Assembly: GCA_002099365.1 (NCBI GenBank)
Contig: MSED01000015.1
Coordinates: forward strand, 868,001 to 932,000
From: Phialophora verrucosa
Taxonomy: Eukaryota; Ascomycota; Eurotiomycetes; Chaetothyriales; Herpotrichiellaceae
Length of the DNA stretch: 64,000 nucleotides
Reading direction: 5' to 3'
Shown: one piece after another, positions 1 through 10,101 of the stretch
Numbering within the stretch: position 1 is the first letter of the stretch
How the letters are laid out: every line of letters starts with the position of its first letter
Translations under genes and position numbers: made by a program
The notes under the pieces: generated by a model
What the model saw: the letters and a program-made list of their open reading frames with translations, nothing else
The model's database searches: none
What the model was told of the DNA's origin: nothing

Positions 1-1524
1 GGATCGTCTCGATTCCTGTGGAGACGTCCAGAGCAGCCAGAGAAGCCGCTAACGCGCCCGAATCGACCCCAGAATCGGTCACTCCCGAATACTTGACGTC
101 CCCCATCCTTATGGTTCGAATTATTTCCCCGTTCCAAAGAGAGTGGTTGTACCGCACAACGATGTGGTCTAGGATCCCACTACTTAAGCAGGCCAATGGT
201 TGTCCTCAGGTTGTCCTGCTAGATGCCGGGGACTTGCACGATCCGAGGGGAAGATCGCGAGTAGCCGTTGACGATGGATATATGTAGCCCTCTGAGTCGA
301 AGGTCCTCAGCAGAGAGTATTCAGACCAAAGTTTTTCGTAGCCCGTGCCGATTGTGGTAGCGTGGAACTAGCAGTGGCTTTCAACAGCCTGATGCCGGGG
401 ACACGGTCGATGAAGTGTTTGGGACGCGCGATTAATTGGCCATTTTAGGTGAAGGTTTGCGTGTGACCAACGGATAGGCTGAGACACAGATATCTGCGTG
501 CTTGTTTCAACCAGACAGGAATATTAAGGAGTGACCCTATGACAAGTTGTCGAAATCACCTGATTGTGGTGACAAGGGCAAGTAGGGACGAGGCAGGGAG
601 GTGCCTCGTAGGGTCGTCGTTGAGGCAGTTATCTTAACCGTGGTCGGTTTTGACAACAGAGATTACTGATTGGACGCATGGTTACGGTGGTCTTGGAGGG
701 GCTCTGCGATGGTTTTGCAGAAAGGACAGTAGCTGAGGCTAAGGAGAGAGTGTCGAGGGTGCACCGTACTATGTGAGATGGTAGAAGAAAAGACCCGAGG
801 GCGTGTGCGAGATTTAGAGGAGAGAAGGAATGGAGAGAGAGACGGCCGACCGAATTTGTGCAAACCAGATATTTCTGAGCGGTTTGATCGTGGTATCCAG
901 TCAGTGCAAATCACCTGAGTGGATTTGGCAGCATCGTTACGGGATTATTCGCTGGGCAAACAGCGGCAGGCGGCAGCCCACAGCTAATGGCCGACGTGTT
1001 GCCCTGATGGCGAGACTCAAAACACTGAAGCTAGGGAAGGCAAAAAAAAAAGAAGTGGAAACAAAGCCACAAGTGAGAAAGACACGAGCTGGCATTTGGC
1101 GGCGTGCACGTGCTCGCCAACTAACCTGGGTGCCTGGAGACTGACTGGAAGCGCCTAAAGCCCTTTCATTATTAAGTTCAGGGCGAGACTCGGGGCGAGC
1201 TTGTCAGGAGCGTGGGGTTGACGCGTCCATTCACTCCAACCAACTGATCCTCTCATCCACCGTCGTGCAAATGAGCCTCTTGTGATCCATGACGTGGATT
1301 CGATCCATTCCTCCATCTATAGATTGACTGCACAATTTCTACAATAGGATCTCGCTGTCACGACCATCTCAACCAAGGCATCCGAGGCGGCACCGAGGCC
1401 ACAGCTAACTCCGCCGCTCCGAGACAAATATGCGACAATGACCAATGCCGATTATTCACCATTTCCCGCACACAACGTGCTTATTTACTCAATTCGAGAG
1501 CGCGCCCCGACACTTGGCGTCTCG
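1..1524. other. Left-edge non-coding stretch
   Basis: No gene could be supported here. The first 287 bases are open on the + strand from the window edge to a TAG (about 94 codons), so this could be the last exon of a gene lying to the left, but the translation shows no recognisable domain. The rest has only short, mutually overlapping reading frames. The stretch just before 1525 would be the 3' flank of the TatD gene. Confidence 0.4.
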
Positions 1525-2582
1525 TTATTCGTCTTCACACTGCGCAGCTCCCAAGCCGAACATCTCGGTCGAATTCTTCCACGCCGCTTCGCAGACCTCC
1601 TCGACTGAAATGCCTTTGACTCGCGCGATCACGTGAGCCACTTGGACGATGGTCGCGGGCTCGTTCCTACCCTTGACCATCATTCCTTTCTGCCATTTCT
1701 CCTTTTTGACTGCTTTTGGCACGGTAGGCCCGTCCTTGAGGTGTCGGGAAGAGGCGTGGGACGCTCGGATTTCGCACCACGGCCCATCGGTCTCAATCTG
1801 AAGTCGGTCAAGTGGGACTGCCTTCACCGCCTCCAGGTTGTCCTCCGTCTTCATGCTGCACCCGTTGATTCCAATGTCGAATCCCAGCTTGCACAGAGAC
1901 TCCATCTCCCGCACTGTCCCGGTGAAGCTATGTACCAGCCCGCGTTTAGGCAACTTGTCCAACCGCGCACCGATGATTCTTTCAAAGTCTTCGCTGCATG
2001 CTCTCGAGTGTAGAAATAGTGGCATCTGCAATTCCTCGGCCAAGTCGAGCTGGAGCTCAAAGTACTTGAGCTGGACATCCTTGGGTGAGAGGAACAACCG
2101 GTCGTAGTCGAGCCCGATTTCGCCGAATGCTACTGCCTGGCCTTTCTCCTTCGCTTCGAGAGTGAGGTTCCGCAACTCTTTAATCAGAGCGTCGGGCCCG
2201 CCATTGTAGTTGTCGAAGTCTTGGGTTGAGCATGGATGGACTCCGATCGTCGCATAGCAAACGCCAGCTAGGAGACTGTCAGTGTGAAGACCGCCACACG
2301 TGGGAAAGTCCTACATACGATATTGCTTCGCGAGGTCCACAGCATGATGGGACTCTTTTAGGTTGGAACCGGTAATCATCAACCTTTTAACGCCAACATC
2401 TAGTGCTCTCTGGACAACGTCGTCTAGATCGTCTTCATGTGCTTGCTTTCCGTGGTAGACCCCTCGGAAGACGGGATCTCCCAAGTTGATGCCGACCTGG
2501 ACCTTGTTAGCACTTGGAAGGTTCTGCGCCGTGTCCGTCCACATACGTCGGCATACCTCAAGGGCGTTGCGGAGCCCGCCAT
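1525..2582 (-). CDS. TatD-family metal-dependent deoxyribonuclease (3 exons)
   Basis: The product is a predicted Mg-dependent 3'-5' exonuclease/deoxyribonuclease of the TatD family, related to human TATDN1 and the yeast TatD homologue. Spliced exons are 2582-2547, 2496-2319 and 2267-1525, giving 318 aa. Both introns (50 and 51 nt) start GTATGT and end AG, and intron 1 has a CTAAC branch site. The start at 2582 was chosen because exon 1 reads straight into the family's first motif (RYAD|VGINLGDPVFRG). Further motifs are GVHPC, FGEIGLDYDR, FLHSRA, VHSFTG and ETDGPWC, which carry the metal and catalytic His/Glu/Asp residues, so the enzyme looks intact. The gene is divergent from the lactate dehydrogenase gene, with about 680 bp between starts. 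Family assignment is secure; the substrate is inferred. Confidence 0.92.
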
Positions 2583-3261
2583 AGTCATGTAGGTGAATCT
2601 GCGATTGTAGCAGGGAGTAATAGACCATTTACCGAGCCATCTCTCAAGACGTAGTGCTTTATCGACTCAGCAATGAGTCACCCACATGAAATCGGATGAC
2701 TGGATGCTCACCACCAGGGTTCACGCAAGCAACAGACGAGGCTGAAGAAGGTCTGAGGAGGCCGATATGGTGGCGGGCTAGAACGGTCTTCAGCCGCAAT
2801 GGCATCAGAATTTCTGCAGGTCTCGGTGCGGCTGCAGGAACAAAGATCTAGATGAGCTTGTTGTGAAGGGACTCAGCACTGCGTCAACGGCTGGCTGCCA
2901 GGAATTCTGTGCGTTCGGCAGTAATTCCACCGACGCCGAAGAAAGCAGAATCTCCTCCGCACCGGCCTGGACGCCGATAGCATTCTCCATCGATATCTTT
3001 GCTCCAGATTGTCAACACGCAACGCCATCAGTAGGCGGCTAAACAGATCATGCTCGGCCTTGCCAGCCGGAAAATACCTTCAGCCGATGGAGAAGTAGAC
3101 TGTCTACATGGAGATGCTACCGCGTTACCTTGAACATGTAAGTCCGGTCCCTCGTTATATATCCAGACGTTGAGCACTCTTTCTCGTCTCCCCGTCTCCT
3201 CCAGCCAGCCAGGTAAGAAGGCTTCGCGAGGACTTTGATCTCGATCCCACTTCGTTCCACA
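2583..3261. promoter_or_regulatory. Shared upstream region of TatD and LDH genes
   Basis: This 679-bp divergent intergenic stretch must hold the promoters and 5' leaders of both flanking genes. No TATA box or known operator stood out. The reading frames in it are short and overlap on both strands, so no extra gene is proposed. Confidence 0.5.
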
Positions 3262-4809
3262 ATGGCGCCACGACAGATCTCCGTCTCAGAAATCTCAGCG
3301 CACAACAAAGACACCGACTGTTGGATAGTCGTCGACGGCCGAGTGTGGGACATCACGAAATTCGCCCCCGAACACCCCGGCGGGCCAGGCATCATATACA
3401 AGTATGCCGGTCGAGACGCCACACAGGCATACAATGAAATCCACTCGCCAGCCATCATCAAGAACAATCTTCCAGCGGACGCTCTCAAGGGCATACTAGA
3501 CCAATCGACCATCTCGGCGGAATGGTCGTCGACCTCCTCAGCACGAGAGACGCCCAAGTCGAAATCTCCTGCCTCCTCATCAGAGAAACCACCCCTAGAG
3601 TCACTGATCAACGCGCACGACTTCGAGCTGGCGGCCCGCAACACCGCCACCGCAAAGACGTGGGCCTTCTACTCCTCGGCCGCCAACGACCTGATCACGC
3701 GCGACCTCAACGCGCGGCTGTTCAACAAAGTCCTGTTCCGGCCGCGGGTGATGCGCCGCGTCGACCACATCAGCACCGCGACCTCCATCCTCGGCCACCC
3801 GGTGTCCTTCCCCCTGATGATCGCCCCGGCCGCCATGGCCCGCCTCATCCACCCGGACGGGGAGCTCGCGCTCGCCCGGGCCGCCAAATCCCGCCACATC
3901 CTCCAGTGCATCTCCAACAACGCGAGCTACTCGGCGTCGGAGATTGTCTCGCAGCCCGAAGTGGCTGACCACCCGTTCCTTTTCCAACTGTACGTCAACC
4001 GCGAACGAGCCAAGTCCGAGGCGCTCCTGCGCCGGATCCACGCCCACGCGAACATCCGCGGCATTGTCGTGACGACGGACGCCGCCGCGGCGGGGAAGCG
4101 CGAGGCCGACGAGCGCGTCAAGGCCGACGAATCCATCCACAACCCGATGATGACCTCGTCGGCCAAGAACGACAAGAAGGGCGGCGGCTACGGCCGCCTG
4201 ATGGGCAGCTTCATCGACCCGGACCTGCACTGGGCGGACGTTGCGTGGCTGCGCCGCCAGACCGCACTGCCGCTCGTGCTCAAGGGCATCATGGCCGCCG
4301 ACGACGTCAAGCTCGCGCTCGACCACGGCCTCGAGGGCGTCGTGCTCTCCAACCACGGCGGCCGGAACCTCGACACCTCCCCGCCGGCCCTGCTCGTGCT
4401 GCTGGAGCTGCACGCGCGCTATCCCGAGGTCTTCACCCGCCATCACCCCAACTCCCCTGCCGTGAGGGCCGGGCGGGCCCGGCCCTTCTCCATCTTTGTC
4501 GACGGCGGCATCCGTCGCGGCACCGACATCCTGAAGCTCGTGTGTCTTGGCGCCGTGGCCGCGGGCATCGGTCGCCCCGCGCTGTTCGCCACGGGCTACG
4601 GCCAGGAGGGCGTCGAGTCGCTGATTGACATCCTGAAGGACGAATTCGAGGTCGCGATGAGGAACGTCGGCATTACGAGCGTCGACGACTGCCGGCCCGA
4701 GTATGTCAATTCGGGCGCGATTGATAAATGGGTCGTGAGGACGCGCGGGCATCCTTATGCCGTGGCGTGGACGGGCCCTGAGCCTGGAACGAGGGAGACT
4801 AAGCTGTAA
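3262..4809 (+). CDS. CYB2: L-lactate dehydrogenase (cytochrome), flavocytochrome b2 type
   Basis: This intronless gene encodes a flavocytochrome b2-type enzyme that oxidises L-lactate to pyruvate with FMN and passes electrons through a fused b5 haem to cytochrome c. Counting from Met at 3262 (515 aa), residues 1-80 form the cytochrome b5 domain. The haem ligands are His38 in HPGG and His61 in NEIHSP, at the 23-residue spacing of yeast Cyb2. The rest is the FMN-dependent alpha-hydroxy-acid dehydrogenase barrel: a Tyr in LYVN, Asp in TTDAAAAGKREAD, Lys in LKGIM, and the catalytic His and Arg in SNHGGRNLD. An in-frame Met at 3235 would add nine residues; the internal Met directly before the b5 domain is preferred. 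There is no obvious mitochondrial presequence, so location and exact hydroxy-acid substrate are open. Confidence 0.9.
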   Translation: MAPRQISVSEISAHNKDTDCWIVVDGRVWDITKFAPEHPGGPGIIYKYAGRDATQAYNEIHSPAIIKNNLPADALKGILDQSTISAEWSSTSSARETPKSKSPASSSEKPPLESLINAHDFELAARNTATAKTWAFYSSAANDLITRDLNARLFNKVLFRPRVMRRVDHISTATSILGHPVSFPLMIAPAAMARLIHPDGELALARAAKSRHILQCISNNASYSASEIVSQPEVADHPFLFQLYVNRERAKSEALLRRIHAHANIRGIVVTTDAAAAGKREADERVKADESIHNPMMTSSAKNDKKGGGYGRLMGSFIDPDLHWADVAWLRRQTALPLVLKGIMAADDVKLALDHGLEGVVLSNHGGRNLDTSPPALLVLLELHARYPEVFTRHHPNSPAVRAGRARPFSIFVDGGIRRGTDILKLVCLGAVAAGIGRPALFATGYGQEGVESLIDILKDEFEVAMRNVGITSVDDCRPEYVNSGAIDKWVVRTRGHPYAVAWTGPEPGTRETKL

Positions 4810-5362
4810 GCTGTCTGGTGTATCTTGGAGGGAGGCGGCTGGCAAAGCCATGGCTCTTGAACTGGGGGATAGACTATATGCGGGTAGATGGACATACATA
4901 TTGTAGACAAATATCCCATTACATTGAACACGGAGGACTTTCGATGCCAATCTTGACTTCCATCTGCTCAGTGGCTAGCTCGCTGGTGCCCATGAGCAGA
5001 TGGGTACTACCAATTTGATAGCTTGCTGTTTATGGAGTGAGTGCGGCGATGGCAGAGTTGAATATTGAATATTGACATTGTGAAGTTTTAAAATTCTATG
5101 GAATTCGTTAAAACGCCAGTTATTGCACTCTTTTAGCTAACATTGAGCTTGGACTTGATCCTGAGCCACCGTTCTGTCTCCGATCACGTCGGTCAAAGCA
5201 CATACTAGGCCTCGCCATCCGCCATTTCCAATCCTTGCTGTGGTCTATAGTTTGGAGCTCCTGTCTCACCGGTGCTATGCCATCAATCATATGAGACGAG
5301 CGGAGAGTCGTGAGATTGGTTCCCTCCTAGGTCGAGCAGGTAAAAGTCGAACCGAAGTCGAC
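4810..5362. other. Intergenic, convergent 3' regions
   Basis: This 553-bp stretch lies between the convergent ends of the lactate dehydrogenase and LETM1 genes. AT-rich sequence around 5070-5140 suits 3' UTR and polyadenylation. Nothing else is seen. Confidence 0.5.
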
Positions 5363-7137
5363 CTAGTCCTTCTTGGCCTCCGAAGTCTTTTGCTCTTGCT
5401 CTTGCTTGCCTTGCTCGCTAACGTCCTGCTCAGCTTCCTGAGCCTCGCCCTTTGCATCAGCTTTCTTTGTCTCTCCTTGAGAGTCAGCTGGCTTCGGCTT
5501 CGGCTTTTCATCAATATCTTTATCGTCCTTTGGTGTCGAGGAAGCACTCTTCTCGCCCTTGGCATCGGTGGTCTGTTTACTCGACTCAGCTTGCTCATTC
5601 TCCTCTTCGATGAGCTCTTGCTGTTCCTTCAAAACCTCAAGACGCTGTTTATTCGTGGCGGCACCTTCGGCATTGTGGACTTCCAGTTCGATTTCGTGGA
5701 ACAATTCCTCTGGAATACTGCTCAGCACGGCTTGCAGAGCGTCGATTTGTGAGTCAATCTCGCTGTCCTTGCCGGACGTATACATATATGCATTGCTGAG
5801 CACCAATAGCGTTGAAGGAATGTTATATTTCAGGCGAAGGTCGAGCCACATCTGCAAGTCTTCTCTGAGCTTGCCCGGTGACATGCCATGGGTACGCAAG
5901 CCGCGCGAGGCACATGCCATCTGAAGTTCGGGAACTGAGAGGGAGTCGACGCCTTCAAAGGAGATTGCCTTGTCATCGCGCTTGATCTGGCGCATGCGGT
6001 GACGGATCTGATACCGGAGCATGGCATCCGTCCCAAAGGTGTTGAGGTTCATGTACTTGCACATCCCTACAAGTTGTGGTCTTGAGAGATTGTCCAGGGT
6101 CAAATCATCCTTGAAGATCTTGCACACTTTAATGACGTCTTCTTTCGAGGGCGATTCTCCTGTAGCGCGGACTTTTCGGAAGAATTCAGTAAACTCCTCT
6201 TTCTTTGCATTGATCGCAGAAACAGGCAAACCGGTCTCGCGGAGGGTATTTCGGAGGAAGGAAGAGACCTGCTTGCGGGTTTCTCTCAGATGAGCCGCTT
6301 TGGTCTCGCGGGACTTCTGGCCTTCATATGTCGATGGAAGGAGATTGGGGAATAGTTTCAGCGCCACCGGGAGCAGGAGTTCAGCGAAGGGGACGATGAC
6401 GAAAACCGAGAAAGGCACCAGACGGCCCAAGTCCTGGACGGTTCTTTGAAGCTGAGGCACCGTCAGTATCTGTCATTGCACGATCACCATGGCATACTGC
6501 CTACCTGTCTGTTCTCTCGCCTGCTGAGCTCATACCCAGCAGCCATTTTTAATGCGAGCTTGGATGAGATTCTGACCTCGGCGGCCAACAACTTGGTCCC
6601 ATCCCAGTAATGTTGGATTTCCTTTTTTATCTTCTGCCCAAGCGTGAGCTTTTTTGACTCTTCCTTTTTGGCCGCCACCTCAGTCGAATGCTCCTTGTCA
6701 CTCCGGGCTGAAGCGGCCTTGTCGGCAGCCAACTCGCCCAGACTGGCATTCTCCATCGCTCTGGTCTTTGCAGTCGCGGTCGCGACCGATTTGGGGACAT
6801 GTAATTGCTCATCCGACTTCTTTAGATCTGCAACTGAGGGGGTAGATGCCGTAGATGAGGACGATTTCTTGTCCCCCTCCTTCGGCAATGGTTTCTTAGC
6901 CTCATCGATGTTGAATCCTGGAGGAGGTCCGCTGTCGGTCCCGGTTGATGTGGTTTCTGTAGCATAACTTCTCTGAGGTAAAGCGATTGCCAGGGCGGAC
7001 AGCTTCGGAGGGAGGTCTCGAGCAAATCTCGACCGCGAAGCGTAGCCGGTCAAAGGGGAGGAGTAGGAAAGGCGAGAATAAGCTGTCGCCTCGGTCAGTA
7101 TCGATTTGAGATTCAACTTCCTTGGTCTTACGGACAT
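5363..7137 (-). CDS. MDM38: LETM1/Mdm38 inner-mitochondrial-membrane protein (2 exons)
   Basis: LETM1-family proteins sit in the inner mitochondrial membrane, where they act in K+/H+ (or Ca2+/H+) exchange and bind mitoribosomes. Exons are 7137-6505 and 6451-5363, joined across a 53-nt intron (GTAGGC...CTCAG) that restores the frame exactly. The product is 573 aa. It begins MSVRPRKLNL, with an Arg-rich, acid-poor leader typical of a mitochondrial presequence; the open frame extends 40 codons further upstream, but those lack that character. A Ser/Ala/Lys-rich region follows, then the conserved LETM1 block with one hydrophobic membrane segment at about 223-242 (VPFSVFVIVPFAELLLPVAL). The ribosome-binding-like domain contains LSRPQLVGMCKYM and LRTHGMSPGKLREDL. 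The C-terminus is a long Lys/Glu/Gln-rich, probably coiled-coil tail. Family identification is secure; ion specificity is not decided by sequence. Confidence 0.93.
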
Positions 7138-7786
7138 TGTATCAGTAACCTCCTGGCTGCCGCATTGCTGACTATCCTGGGACCGGAACTCATGGTCGGC
7201 TATGGAAATGAAGGCGGGCAAGGAGTGGCGATAATTGCAATGGGTCAGTGCCTGCAAATCAACGTTGGTTTCGAAAAGAACGATTCTGAAGGGTTTACAA
7301 AAATGATTGATTAAGTTGAAGATGGTCTGAAGGGTTGAAGGAGCAGGTTGGGGGAGCAGGCAAATGCATCAGTCGAGTCCAGACTCCAGACTTCAATTCA
7401 CGTTTCAGGCATTGCGATGATTCGATGCCGCAATGCGCACGTGATGTGAGTTACGCAGGGGATCATCAGGGACACGCCCGAAACTTCCACATCAGCGTCA
7501 TGCAGCGGCCATTGGAGATGCACGGCCACACGGCTCCCAAGCTATTCAATGCTCAAGCTTTTTACAGCCAACTTCTGGGGTCGTTGGAAGCGTCGCAGGC
7601 ATCATTCCGAGGCTTCCGCTTCTCCCAGCAACAACGCCAGCCCAGATCACCCATGACGCAAGGATCTGTGTTAAGAGACTTGTACCGTTGGGATCCTACG
7701 TTACGTCTCTCCAGTCTGGTCTCTAGCGCCGTCGGCACCTGGACTGCAATGCACATACGCAGAATGCAGGCGGGAATCACTCAAAA
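7138..7786. other. Intergenic between LETM1 and the SR protein gene
   Basis: This 649-bp stretch holds the promoter and leader of the LETM1 gene and the 3' flank of the PWI/SR protein gene, both transcribed to the left. The + strand frame at 7335-7973 overlaps the SR gene antisense and is not supported as coding. Confidence 0.45.
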
Positions 7787-9407
7787 TCAATCCGAATCGC
7801 CGGTGCCATGTCCACTAACACTTTGCTTACCAGGAGAGTCTCTCGTTGATCCGTCTTCTGATCTGTTCCGCTTCCGTCTTTTAACCTCAGGTGATGACTC
7901 TGGCGACGAAGTGTTGCGCGGTCGGCGTGGAGCTGGCTCGTATCGCTGCATTGAGCGTCTTCGCTTGTGGTGACGTTGTCGGCTGAGGCTTCGGCTCCGA
8001 CTCGGGCTTCGTCTTCGCCGGGTGCTGTAACTTTCAGGACTGCGGCTCAGACGGCGGTCATCGTGTGCATTGCGACCCCTGAGAATATCAGCGCGCTTGT
8101 TGCTTCGGTTGCCATCGTCAGAGTGGTACGAGGGGGATCTCCGGCGACGTCTGTCACCCTTTCTGTAGTCTCTTCGTTCACCTCGCGATCTTGACCTTGA
8201 CCTTGACCGTGACGTTGAATGTGACCGACTTCGCCGGTAGCGAGGCCGCTTGGGGCTCGGACTTCGACTGAGGCTAGACACCGAACGGCTTCTATTTCGT
8301 CGTCTTCTAGGTGACCGTGAGCGTGATAAATCAGAACTCGCTGGAGATCGTTTGCGTCCATCACCGGGTGATTTAGAAATCCTCCGTGACCTCCTTGCCT
8401 CCTTGGGTAGAGGAGACTTGGTCCGACTCCTGCTTCTTTTGCCCTGCCGTCTCCTCGACACTGGTGAGGGGCTTCGTGGGGAAATTGGTGACTTGGACCG
8501 AGATCTGGACCGCGAGAACGACCGGGGTGCACGACGCGAGCGTGAAGGAGACGGCGACCTAGATATGGAACGAGATGATGATCTAGTGGCAGAACGGCCT
8601 CGGCCTCGGCCTGAATCTCGCCCTCCTCTGCCGCGACCGCGGGGAACATAGGTGTCGAAATCCCGCCGTGGTGGAGGAGGACCTCGGATGGGAGACCGTC
8701 TGCGAGGTGGAGACCTTGAATACCTCCGAGGCCGCGAGTCGTATCCTCGCCCACGACCGCCGCGTGCGCCACCTCGACCGCCCCGACCGCGCTCGGCCCT
8801 CTCACGTTGTCGAATAGCATCAACATCCAGCTCGCGGGCTTGTTCCTGATCTTTTCGGTTCCTGGCCTCGGAAGCGGCCTTTTCAGCGTCGATCTAGTAG
8901 AATCAGCATAGTCCTAAGCCGACGCTGTAGGTATTTTACCTTCTCTTGAATGAGCTCCAACTTTTTAGCCTCCAGAAGTTCTTTCGGGACACCCTGCGGG
9001 TTTGATTGAGCGCTTAAACACAGGTTCCACAGCTCTTTGCAAAATTTAGGGGTGTCCCTATCAAGAAACCCGGTGAGCGAGATCTGAAGTGCTTTGATGT
9101 CGGGCTAGTCCCTGGTCAGCTGTGCTCATGTGAGAGGTATTGATGCTGGCGTACGAAGCGCGAACCCTCGAGCAGATTGAAACATAGCTCGATCACCACG
9201 TCATCCTCAGAACCTAGTATTTCGGAGATCTTGCCTGCAATCCATCTGGTTTCAAGCACGTTAGCGACGCGACATTCATAGTTTCCGGTGTTGCTAATCT
9301 CACGTTTTCATGACCTCAATGTTGACCTTCTTCATGTCGACCTTCTGATTGAACTCGGGCGGGAATTTGGTCTGCCGAAGCAGCTTTTGATCCACAGCGG
9401 TGGCCAT
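7787..9407 (-). CDS. PWI-domain serine/arginine-rich splicing protein (SRRM1-like, 4 exons)
   Basis: The predicted protein resembles SRRM1/SRm160, a nuclear splicing coactivator whose PWI domain binds nucleic acid and whose RS tail contacts other SR proteins. Exons are 9407-9304, 9245-9155, 9104-8940 and 8893-7787, with introns of 58, 50 and 46 nt; the frames join cleanly to give 488 aa. The PWI domain covers about residues 25-115: FPPEFNQKVDMKKVN, then TWIAGKISEILG across intron 1, then ELCFNLLEG and FCKELWNLCLSAQ. An Arg/Gly-rich linker follows (RGRGGRGGARGG), then about 300 residues of RS/SP/RR repeats. The low-complexity tail gives many spurious frames on the other strand. The next gene upstream is on the + strand. 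Splice sites were read from sequence, not from transcripts. Confidence 0.92.
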
Positions 9408-10101
9408 GATGTTGTCGAGCTGCAGCAAGGGGAAGTAGAGCTCTGCCTCGGAATCGCAGTCGGCAACTGCAAACCTCGAAAGTTGACGCTCTCCGCAACA
9501 GGACTTTGAGTGACTTTGCAGAGGAAGGTTGAGCGAGCTCGCTTCTATGTATTTCAGCCTCGTCAGCCTCGTGCTCCTCTCGACTAGAATTGCGCTTCGG
9601 CACGACGTCAATACTGATCTGGTAAGAGTGTCATGGTCGTCATTGATTGAATCAGCGATACAAACTTGGCAGGAACGGTGTGGCGCCAATCTACTCGTAA
9701 TGAGTATCTCCCGTTTCTACAAGCTTCCTCAGATTCGTGCAAGAGCGACCCTTGGCTCGGCCGGTCGTATCAATCGCACTCTTTCATCATGCTCTATTCA
9801 AGTCGGCTGCCAGGGTTGTATCTCTACTATGCCAGTATGCTTCCGCTATGCTTTCCTCCTCACGATCATTCAACATGAGTAATGAGCACGTCATGTCCAT
9901 GTGGTCGCTCAAATAGACGTTATTCTCCTCATTCCACCGGCCTGGGGTGGCCCTGGCCCGAACACCCTGCCTGCGAGCACTCTCTGAGTTCTCCGAGTCT
10001 GGCTCCTCTTGTTGACCTTGAACCAATCCAGCCTCCGCAAGGTGGAAAAGGGCCGGCAGGTCTACCCTCGGACGGTGGAGAGCGTCGCTTATGTCTAACA
10101 G
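9408..10101. other. Upstream region of the SR gene and of the next + strand gene
   Basis: This 694-bp divergent stretch contains the promoter and leader of the PWI/SR gene. It probably also holds the unresolved first exon or exons of the + strand gene that continues from 10102. ATGs at 9877 and 9882 open short frames, but I could not join either to the downstream exon through a canonical intron without a frame break. Confidence 0.4.

Noticed and set aside
3601..4950. 449-codon frame on the - strand opposite the lactate dehydrogenase gene
   Set aside because: It is an antisense shadow of a GC-rich coding region. It is dominated by Arg, Val, Gly and Asp with no domain, while the + strand has every catalytic motif of the enzyme.
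8047..8826. 259-codon frame on the - strand in another frame of the SR gene
   Set aside because: It overlaps the RS-repeat tail in a shifted frame. The spliced PWI/SR frame is continuous and family-typical.
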